Below are positions 54,195 to 61,953 of a DNA stretch of 64,000 nucleotides, piece after piece. The stretch is from positions 558,001-622,000 of the forward strand of contig NZ_CP070326.1 in the NCBI RefSeq assembly GCF_016917755.1, in the 5' to 3' direction. The notes beneath the pieces are model-generated. The model was not told the DNA's origin. It did no database searches and saw nothing but the letters and a program-made list of their open reading frames with translations. The stretch is from Streptomyces noursei (GTDB lineage: Bacteria > Actinomycetota > Actinomycetes > Streptomycetales > Streptomycetaceae). Each line of letters opens with the position of its first letter. The first letter of the stretch is position 1. The position numbers were made by a program, and so were the translations under genes.

Positions 54195-54240
54195 GAGGGC
54201 GTCCGCCGGCAGGCCATCGAGCCCACCGGCGGACGCCCTC
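54195..54240. terminator. terminator between dinB-like gene and htpG
   Basis: Perfect 15-bp stem GAGGGCGTCCGCCGG (54195-54209) and CCGGCGGACGCCCTC (54226-54240), 16-base loop, between convergent genes. Confidence 0.75.
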
Positions 54241-54255
54241 ATGCGCGGAGCGTGC

Positions 54256-56157
54256 TCACAGGCTGCGACCCAGGCGGTCCGCCACCGCCTTCACGAAGCG
54301 TGCGGGATCGGTCGGCCGGCCGCCCTCAGCCAAGACGGCCAAGGAGTAGAGCAGTTCGGCGGTCTCGGCGAGGTCGGAGCGGTCCTCGCGCTCCCCGTGC
54401 GCCTGGTTCAGGCCCTTCACCAGTTGGTGGGCGGGGTTGAGTTCGAGGATCCGCTTGGTGCGCGGCACCTCCTGCCCCATGGCCCGGTACATGTTCTCCA
54501 GCGCCGGCGTCAGGTCGTCCGCGTCCGCGACGATGCAGGCCGGCGACACCGTCAGGCGCGACGACAGCCGCACCTCCTTGACGTCCTCGGCCAGCTGCTC
54601 GGTCATCCAGCCGAGCAGGCCCGCGAACTCCTCGGCCTGCTTCTCGCGCTCGCCCTCGGACTTCTCGTCCCCCTGCGCACCGAGGTCGATCTCCCCCTTG
54701 GCGATCGACTGCAGCCGCTTGCCCTGGAACTCGCCCACCACGTCGACCCACACCTCGTCGACGGGGTCCGTGAGCAGCAGCACCTCGATGCCCCGCTCTC
54801 GGAACGCCTCCACGTGCGGGGAGTTGTCGATGCTCTGCCGGGACTCGCCGGTGATGTAGTAGACGGTCTCCTGCTCGTCCGGCATCCGCTGTGCGTACTG
54901 CTCCAGCGTGACCTGCTCGTCCTCGCCGTGCGTGGTCGCGAACGACGACACCGCGAGCAGCGCGTCACGGTTGTCGGAGTCGGTGACCAGCCCCTCCTTG
55001 AGCACCGCGCCGAACTCCCGCCAGAACGTGCCGTAGCGCTCGGCGTCGTCGGCCTTCATGCTCTTGACCGACGCCAGCACCTTCTTCGTCAGCCGCCGCT
55101 GCATCATCAGGATGTGCCGGTCCTGCTGCAGGATCTCGCGGGAGACGTTGAGCGAGAGGTCCTGGGCGTCGACCACGCCCTTGACGAAGCGGAGGTACGG
55201 CGGCAGCAGCGCCTCGCAGTCGTCCATGATGAACACGCGCTTGACGTACAGCTGGAGCCCTCGCTGGAAGTTCTGCGTGAACAGGTCGTGCGGGGCGTGC
55301 GACGGGACGAACAGCAGGGCCTGGTACTCGAACGTCCCCTCGGCCTGCAGCTGGACGGTCTCCAGCGGGTCGCGCCAGTCGTGGCTGATGTGCTTGTACA
55401 GCTCGTGGTACTCGTCCTCGGACACCTCGTCGCGCGACCGCGCCCACAGCGCCTTCATCGAGTTCAGCGTCTCGGGCTCGGCCGGCCCGTCCCCCTCGCC
55501 CTCGGCCTCCCCGACCAGCTTCACCGGCCAGGTGATGAAGTCCGAGTACCGCTTGACGATCTCCTTGATCTTCCACACCGAGGTGTAGTCGTGCAGCTGG
55601 TTGTCGGAGTCGGCCGGCTTGAGGTGCAGCGTCACCGAGGTGCCCTGCGGCGCGTCGTCGACCTCCTGCAGGGTGTACGTGCCCTCGCCGCGGGACGACC
55701 AGCGGGTGCCCTTCGTCTCGCCCGCACGCCGCGTCAGCAGGGTGACCTCGTCCGCCACCATGAAGCCGGAGTAGAAGCCGACGCCGAACTGGCCGATCAG
55801 CCCCTCGGCGCCGGCCGCGTCCTTCGCCTCGCGCAGCTCGCGGAGGAATTCGGCCGTGCCCGAGTTGGCGATGGTGCCGATGAGCTGGCCCACCTCGTCG
55901 TACGACATCCCGATGCCGTTGTCGCGCACCGTGAGGGTGCGGGCTTCCTTGTCGATCTCAAGCTCGATGTGCAGGTCGGAGACGTCGGCGTCGAGTGCGT
56001 CGTCGCGCAGCGCGGCCAGCCGCAGCTTGTCCAGCGCGTCGGAGGCGTTGGAGACGAGCTCGCGGAGAAAGACGTCCTTGTTCGAGTAGATCGAGTGGAT
56101 CATCAGCTGGAGCAACTGACGGGCCTCTACCTGGAACTCAAACGTTTCGGTCGGCAT
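54256..56157 (-). CDS. htpG: Hsp90-family chaperone HtpG
   Basis: 633 residues, full length. N-terminal ATPase: [56 protein letters not shown]. Middle-domain Arg in [11 protein letters not shown]. The C-terminal dimer domain is present. ATP-dependent folding of client proteins. AT-rich upstream region (CACTGTAATAAGTG) may hold the promoter. Confidence 0.95.
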
Positions 56158-56396
56158 TTTCGCGATTACCTCACTTGGTCATAGATCGCCGGTCTGATGC
56201 GGTCACTGTAATAAGTGCGTCCGCCTGCTGGTCACCGGATGCCCGAGATGGGCGCCGATGGCCGTTGCCGGGCCGGGCCCGGGCACGGGTGTCACGAGGC
56301 GGCGGCAACTGGTCCGCGTCCGGTAACGAAAGGATCATGTACCCACGCGCGCTGTCTACGATGCGGGCATGTTGGCCTATGCCCCGCCGGGCGCTC

Positions 56397-56645
56397 ATGG
56401 AGGAGGCGAACCCGGACTACCGGTGCGTGGTGGTCACCAACAACTACCACGCGTTCCGGGCCGCGTTGATGGCCCGAAAGGCCGGCGTCAACGGCCAGGT
56501 CGTCGGCTCCCCCACCGCCGCGTACTTCTGGCCGAGCGCGACGATCCGCGAGTTCGCCGCGGTGTTCCTGGCGCACAAGGTGGTCAACCTCGGTGTCTGC
56601 CTGCTGCTCGTACTCGGCGGTGCGCTGATCTGGTGGGTGCGCTGA
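56397..56645 (+). pseudogene. YdcF/DUF218 membrane protein, C-terminal remnant
   Basis: 82 residues: CVVVTNNYHAFRAALMARKA, SPTAAYFWPSATIREFAAVF, HKVVNLGVCLLLVLGGALIW. This is the last quarter of a DUF218 (YdcF/SanA) envelope protein of about 330 residues. The N-terminal membrane part and substrate pocket are not found upstream. Possibly expressed from ATG 56397 but unlikely to work. Confidence 0.65.
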
Positions 56646-57010
56646 TGTGGCGGGTGCGCTGAGCGGTCGCGTTCCGCCGCGCAACGGTGTGATGCGCCAC
56701 CTCCACGCGTCCGCGCCGCCATCCGGACACAGCACACCTGCCGACAACAAGCCACAGGAGTCCTCGGATTAGGTAAACCGCAGCCGTGCGGCGCACCGTG
56801 CTCTAGCGTTCAGCTCCATCACGGAGGCGGTCGCGTACCGGGGGGGGACCGACCGCGCCGGACATGCGGGACGACCGAGTGGGGGGCCATGGGGTTGTGC
56901 GAAGCTGCCGCGTCACGGGGGACCGTGCCTCCCGCCGGACCGGCGGATCCGCCATGCGGGCCGGAGGCGCACGTGCCGCCGGGAGCCGTCCGCGCTGCCG
57001 GGGGAAGCCG
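56646..57010. other. gene-free stretch before the glycosyltransferase
   Basis: No reading frame with good codon bias. It ends in a purine/pyrimidine-poor leader; TTAGGT...TAGCGT around 56768-56812 could be a promoter for the next gene. Nothing else seen. Confidence 0.4.
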
Positions 57011-58131
57011 ATGAGGATCACCCATGTCGTCACGCTGGTCAGCCGGGACGGCGCCTACGGCGGTCCGGTGAGCGTGGCCACCGGACAGCTCGGCGAACTG
57101 GCCGCGCGGGGTCACGAGGTCGAACTGGTCGCGCTGTGGCGGGGCGCGGGACCGCCGCCGGACGCCGTGGACGGAGTGCCGCTGCGCGCCCGGCCCGCCC
57201 GCACCCTCGTACCGGGGCAGGGCTTCCTCGGCCTGTTCCACCCCGGTCTGCTGCCGCTGCTGTGGCGGCGGGTCGGCCGCGCCGAGGTGCTCCAGCTGCA
57301 CGCCGGCGCGGTCTGGTGTCGCTGGCGGCGCTCTCGGTGGCCGTGGCCCGCCACCGGCCGTTCCTGGCGCAGACGCACGGCATGGTGCAGCCCCGTCGAA
57401 CGGTCCTGGCCAGGCTCTTCGACCGGCTCTACGTCCCCCTGCTGCGGCGGGCGGCCGCGGTGCTGGTGCTGACCGACGAGGAGGAGGCCGGGCTGCGGGA
57501 GGTGCTCGGACCGGGCGGACCGCGCCTGGTGCGGCTGCCGAACGGCGTGCGGATCCCGGCGCCCGGCGGTGCCGAGCGGAGCCCGACCGAGGTGCTGTTC
57601 CTGGCCCGTCTCCAGGCCCGCAAGCGGCCGGAGGCGTTCGTGCGGATGGCGGCGCTGGTGCACGCCAAGCATCCGGAGGTGTCGTTCGCCGTCTACGGCG
57701 CGGACGAGGGGCGGTTGGCCGCGGTCGGGCAGGTGGTGGCCGAGCAGGGGCTGGGCGGGGTGGTGGCGTACGGCGGCGCGCTGGATCACGACGCGGCGGT
57801 GCGGCGCCTGGCGCGGGCCACCGTGTATGTGCTGCCCGGCGTCGACGAGCCGTTCCCGATGAGCGTGTTGGAGTCGCTGGCCGTGGGCACCCCGGTGGTC
57901 TGCACGGAGGGCTGCGGGATCGCCGCCGCGCTGCGCCGCCACGGGGCGGCCGAGGTGACCGACAGGTCGCCGGAACAGCTGGCCGAGGCGGTGCTGCGAC
58001 TCCTGGACGACGGGGCGCTGCGGGAGCACCGGGCGGCGGCCGGACGGACCGCGATCGCCGCGGAGTTCTCCCTGGCGGCGGTGGCCGACCGACTGGAGGA
58101 GTGGTACGGATTCCTGGGCCGGGGCGCATGA
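57011..58131 (+). pseudogene. GT4-type glycosyltransferase with single-base frameshift
   Basis: About 373 residues if repaired. N-terminal part (MRITHVVTLVSRDGAYGGPV to EVLQLHAG) is in the frame of ATG 57011; from about 57311 it continues in the frame shifted by one missing base as LVSLAALSVAVARHRPFLAQ, then LVRLPNGV, EVLFLARLQARKRPEAFV, and donor-site PGVDEPFPMSVLESLAVGTP. The EPFPMSVLE motif (EX7E) marks GT4 enzymes. Sequencing error or real inactivation cannot be separated here. Confidence 0.72.
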
Positions 58132-58187
58132 CGGGGGGCGAGGCCGTGCGGTTCACCGACTGCGCGGGGCCGTGACCGGTATCCGGC

Positions 58188-59099
58188 TCAGCCGAGCTGG
58201 TCGATCAGCTGGTGCAGGAAGTCCGCGGTCTCCTGTGGTGTGTTGGCCTCGGTGCACAGCCGGTCCATCACGGCCGTGTACTGGTCGACCGACTCCTGCT
58301 TGTCGAGGTAAAGGGCGCTGGTCAGCTGCTCCAGATAGACCTTGTCGGGCAGTTCCGGTTCGGCGAACCGCAGGATGCTGAACGGCGCGCCGGCCGCCGC
58401 GTTGGCCCCCACGCTGAAAGGTGCGATCTGCAGCGTGACGTTCGGCATCTGCACGGCCTTGAGCAGGTGTTGGAGCTGGGCGACCATCACCTCGGTGCCG
58501 CCGAACGGCCGGCGCAGCACGGCCTCGTCCACCACCGCCCACAGCCGCGGGGCATCGGTCCTGGTCAGCAGCTTCTGGCGCTCCATCCGCAGTGCGACCA
58601 GGCGGTCCACCTTCTCCTGCGGGGCGTTGGGGTAGCCGATGCGGGTGACGGCCTGGGCGTACTCCTCGGTCTGGAGCAGGCCGGGCAGGAACTGCACCTG
58701 GTAGGTGCGGATCAGCGCGGCGGCCTCCTCCAGGCCGAGGTGGAGTTCGAACCAGTCCTCCAGGACGTCGCTGTACTCGTGCCACCAGCCGGCGGAGTTG
58801 GCCTGGTCCGCGAGCTCGAAGTAGTCGTCCCGGCGCTCCGGGGCGAGCACGCGGTACAGCGTCAGCAGATCGACCAAGTCCTGTCTCTTGAAGCCGACTT
58901 GTCCTCTTTCGAGTCGGGTGATCTTGGCGTGAGAACCACGGATCGCCCTGCCCGCGTCCTCGCGCGAGATGCCGGCACCGGTGCGCAGCCTCCGGAGCTG
59001 GGCCCCCAGCACGATCCGCGCGGCGGTGGGCCCCACCTGCGGCTCCTTCAGGTAACGCGCTATCGACGGCTCGCCGTCCGGCCGCATCATGGCGGTCAT
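58188..59099 (-). CDS. XRE-family regulator with DUF5753 domain
   Basis: 303 residues. N-terminal XRE HTH (LGAQLRRLRTGAGISREDAG, SHAKITRLERGQVGFK), C-terminal DUF5753 (IRTYQVQFLPGLLQTEEYAQ, VDEAVLRRPFGG, GAPFSILRFAEPELPDKVYL). WhiJ-like regulators of Streptomyces pair with DUF397 and ATPase genes, as here. Start may be at the internal ATG four codons in. Confidence 0.87.
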   Translation of the reverse strand: MTAMMRPDGEPSIARYLKEPQVGPTAARIVLGAQLRRLRTGAGISREDAGRAIRGSHAKITRLERGQVGFKRQDLVDLLTLYRVLAPERRDDYFELADQANSAGWWHEYSDVLEDWFELHLGLEEAAALIRTYQVQFLPGLLQTEEYAQAVTRIGYPNAPQEKVDRLVALRMERQKLLTRTDAPRLWAVVDEAVLRRPFGGTEVMVAQLQHLLKAVQMPNVTLQIAPFSVGANAAAGAPFSILRFAEPELPDKVYLEQLTSALYLDKQESVDQYTAVMDRLCTEANTPQETADFLHQLIDQLG

Positions 59100-59241
59100 C
59101 CCAACTCCCGTGAGCGACAGTGTTGATACCTCAAGTGTCGCATTTACCGGCCGTCAGGTACAGAAATGCGCCATCGGCTCGTGGCCGGGGCGGGCCCGCC
59201 GCGCGGTGGGCCCGCCCCGCATCCGCCCGCTTCGGCTCGGA

Positions 59242-59478
59242 TCAGCTCAGCAGTCCGTCGAAGTCGCCGTCCTTGGCGCCGCCGACGAACGCGGCCAGCT
59301 CCGCGTGGGTGTAGATCAGCGCCGGCCCCTGCGGATCACGGGAGTTGCGGACGGCGAAGCCGCCGTCGGCGAGCCGGGCGACCTCGACGCAGTCGCCCCC
59401 GGGCGCGCTGCGCCGGCTCTTCCTCCAGACCGCACCCTCGATCAGGTCCGCGGCCACGCCGTTGTCGAACTGCTGCAT
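59242..59478 (-). CDS. DUF397 small protein
   Basis: 78 residues from ATG 59478 behind GGGAG. WRKSRRSAPGGDCVEVARL and VRNSRDPQGPALIYTHAELA are the DUF397 hallmarks. Such proteins act with the XRE partner in development and antibiotic control; biochemical role not established. Confidence 0.9.
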   Translation of the reverse strand: MQQFDNGVAADLIEGAVWRKSRRSAPGGDCVEVARLADGGFAVRNSRDPQGPALIYTHAELAAFVGGAKDGDFDGLLS

Positions 59479-59555
59479 CACGCCACTCCCTTGCTCCGTG
59501 CTCAGGTGTCTGACCAGGCACCATGTGCAGCCGCACGTGCTGCTGCACTTACTGA

Positions 59556-59586
59556 TGCAATTACGTTCGACTCGAATGTAATTGCA
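59556..59586. promoter_or_regulatory. 31-bp near-perfect palindrome
   Basis: TGCAATTAC-G-TTCGA-C-TCGAA-T-GTAATTGCA: one mismatched pair in 15. It lies between the DUF397 and ATPase genes (divergent) and is flanked by four further TGCA tetramers (59526, 59544, 59589, 59595). Probable operator for the adjacent XRE regulator. Confidence 0.65.
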
Positions 59587-59676
59587 GATGCACTTGCAGC
59601 GCCAGTGACCGCCGGGGATAGTGGTTCTGGATCACCCGTCCGCGACGAAGGTCCGAGAGGCGCCACGGAGTTCGTG

Positions 59677-60204
59677 ATGACAACTCACCCGGCAGGCACG
59701 ACGGCCGACTTCTTCCCCGCCCGGCCCCTCGGCCACCTGCTCGCCCAGGCGCCACGCGAGATCCTGCTCGACGCGCACGCCGTCCGCCCCTTCGGCCTGG
59801 TCGCCCGCGCCCTGACGGCGGACGGCCGGGCGGCCGCCGAGGCCCGTCGGTTCACCGGGGCCACGCTGAGCGGATGGAACCTCAAGCCCCTCGTCGACAA
59901 CGCCGTACTGGTCGTCACGGAGTTGCTCTCCAACGCCCTGCGCCACGGACTCGCCCAGTCCCCCAGGCAGTCCCGGTGCGCCACCCCGCGCCCGCTGTGG
60001 ATGGGGCTGCTGCGCTGTCGGGAGCTCGTCCTGTGCACGGTCTGCGACCACAGTACGGACGTACCGGTGCTGCGGGAGTCCGATCACCTCGCCCAGAGCG
60101 GGCGCGGGCTGCACATCATCGACTGCCTCAGCTCCTCGTGGGGTTGGACCATCCCGACCGCGGCCGGCAAGGCCGTCTGGGCGGCGCTGCCGGCCGCGGA
60201 GTGA
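59677..60204 (+). CDS. HATPase_c_2 anti-sigma-factor-like ATP-binding protein
   Basis: 175 residues from ATG 59677. GHKL ATPase: N box VLVVTELLSNALRHG, G-rich SGRGLHIIDCLSSSWG. RsbW-like fold without transmembrane parts. Third member of the XRE/DUF397/ATPase trio, read divergently from the DUF397 gene. Confidence 0.83.
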   Translation: MTTHPAGTTADFFPARPLGHLLAQAPREILLDAHAVRPFGLVARALTADGRAAAEARRFTGATLSGWNLKPLVDNAVLVVTELLSNALRHGLAQSPRQSRCATPRPLWMGLLRCRELVLCTVCDHSTDVPVLRESDHLAQSGRGLHIIDCLSSSWGWTIPTAAGKAVWAALPAAE

Positions 60205-60236
60205 CGCCCCGACGGCGGCACCGCGGCGCCGGGGCG
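60205..60236. terminator. short hairpin between convergent genes
   Basis: CGCCCCG (60205-60211) and CGGGGCG (60230-60236), directly after the ATPase stop. Confidence 0.4.
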
Positions 60237-60241
60237 GCGGG

Positions 60242-61084
60242 TCAGCCCTTGCGGCCGACCCCTGCGTAGAGCGGGATGTCCGCGTCGGACCAGGCGTCGG
60301 CGCCCAGTTCCACGGCGTCGGGGCGCCAGCGGTGGACCACGGTCAGCCCCGGGTCCACGACGTCCAGGCCGTCGAAGAAGCGCAGTACCTCGGCCCTGGT
60401 CCGGGCGTCCACGTGGGACCCCTTCGCCTCGAAGTTCTCCGAGACCTCCCGCAGCGCCTCCGGCTCGAAGTCACCGGTGACATACGTCAGGGCCAGGAAG
60501 CTGCCCGGGGCGAGCTCGTCCAGCAGTTCCCGGACGACGGTGTAGGGATCGCAGTCCGCCGGGAGCCAGTGCAGGACGGCGATCAGCGTCAGGGCCACGG
60601 GCCGGGTGAGGTCGAGCGTCTCCCGCAGCGTGTGGTTGCGCAGGATCTCCTGGGGGCGGCCGAGGTCCGCCTGGATGTAGGCGGTCCGGCCCTGCGGGTG
60701 ACTGGTGTGCAGGGCACGTGAATGCGCCAGCACGATCGGGTCGTTGTCGGCGTAGACGACGCGGGCCTGCGGAACGGTCGCCTGGACGATCTCGTGGAGG
60801 TTGGGGGAGGTCGGGATGCCGGTGCCGATGTCCAGGAACTGCCGGATGCCGGCCTCGACCGCCAGATAGCGGGCGGCGCGGTGCATGAAGGCGCGGTTCT
60901 GGCGGGCGATGGTGCCGGCGTTGGGCAGCGCCGCCAGTGTCTTCTCCGCCGCCTCCCGGTCCGCCGGATAGTTGGTCTTGCCGCCGAGCAGCACGTCGTA
61001 GACACGGGCGGCGTGCGGCCGGTCCGTGTGCAGATCGATCGGCTGCTGGGGCGGGGCCCCCATCCAGTCCTCCGGCACCGCCAT
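60242..61084 (-). CDS. SAM-dependent methyltransferase (SAV2177/DUF574 type)
   Basis: 280 residues. HAARVYDVLLGGKTNYPADR, ARQNRAFMHRAARYLA, motif I FLDIGTGIPTSPNLHE, VYADNDPIVLAHSRAL and LHWLPADCDPY match the large Streptomyces-specific family. Substrate unknown; members are numerous and often linked to XRE regulators. Confidence 0.88.
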   Translation of the reverse strand: MAVPEDWMGAPPQQPIDLHTDRPHAARVYDVLLGGKTNYPADREAAEKTLAALPNAGTIARQNRAFMHRAARYLAVEAGIRQFLDIGTGIPTSPNLHEIVQATVPQARVVYADNDPIVLAHSRALHTSHPQGRTAYIQADLGRPQEILRNHTLRETLDLTRPVALTLIAVLHWLPADCDPYTVVRELLDELAPGSFLALTYVTGDFEPEALREVSENFEAKGSHVDARTRAEVLRFFDGLDVVDPGLTVVHRWRPDAVELGADAWSDADIPLYAGVGRKG

Positions 61085-61281
61085 GTCCTGGTCACCTTCC
61101 GTCGTGCCGCCGCGCGGTCGCGCAACTTCCGTTTCTACCCTAGTGCGTTGACCGCAGCGCGCCCGGAGCGCCGGCCGTCCACTGCTGCGCCGCTCCGCGC
61201 TGCAGTGCGCCGGGGCCGGCCCCGGCGGGCACCGGGAGCGGCATCCATGGCAGAGTGTCGCTAAGGGAGGGTTTGCGTACT

Positions 61282-61953
61282 GTGTCTGCTCATCTGGCGC
61301 GGCGGCGCCGATCCGCCCTGCTCGCCTTCCTGGCCGCGGTCGTTCTGCTCCTCCCCGGGCTTGCCGGCACACCGCCGGCGACGGCCTACCCGGCCACCTC
61401 CGGCGTGGCCTGCGTACACCACACCGCACCCCGGGACACCGCCGACCACGGCCTCCCCCACCTCGCCTGCCCGACGATCCGTCACCTCCCGGGCCCCGCG
61501 CCGGCGCCCGGCACCCTGCCCCTGCTCGCCTGCGCGGGCGCGTCGCGCCCCGCGCCGCACACCGCGCCGCCCGGCACCGTCACCGCCGATGCGGCCACCT
61601 ACGCCGGCCGGTGCCGGGACCGTGCCCCGCCCCCGCCTCCAGCTCATCCGCACATCCACCCGTCGGGGCCGCACCCGCGGCCCGTGCATGCCTGCTGGAG
61701 GCACCTTGACCCGCGCCACAAGGGTGCGGGCGCTGCTCGCGCTCGCGATCCTTGCCCTGTCCACGTTCCTCGCGCTGACCCAGCCCGTGCGGCTCGGTCT
61801 CGATCTGCGCGGAGGCACCCAACTCGTTCTGGAGACCCGCGACTCCCCCACCGCCCAGGCCGACCGGGACGCCACCGACCGCACGCTGGAGGTGCTCCGC
61901 CGACGCGTGGACGCCCTCGGGGTGAGCGAACCGCACCTCGCCCGCGCCGGTGA
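61282..61953 (+). CDS. possible small secreted protein overlapping secDF
   Basis: Frame from a GTG at 61282 with a signal peptide (SALLAFLAAVVLLLPGLAGT, cleavage near ATAYPA), then a Pro/His/Cys-rich region. From about 61705 it is the out-of-frame shadow of SecDF, so any real product may be shorter or the frame may be decayed. No family recognised. Confidence 0.35.
   Translation: MSAHLARRRRSALLAFLAAVVLLLPGLAGTPPATAYPATSGVACVHHTAPRDTADHGLPHLACPTIRHLPGPAPAPGTLPLLACAGASRPAPHTAPPGTVTADAATYAGRCRDRAPPPPPAHPHIHPSGPHPRPVHACWRHLDPRHKGAGAARARDPCPVHVPRADPARAARSRSARRHPTRSGDPRLPHRPGRPGRHRPHAGGAPPTRGRPRGERTAPRPRR

Noticed and set aside
53788..56184. 798-codon plus-strand open frame
   Set aside because: Antisense to htpG; Leu/Val/His-rich shadow.
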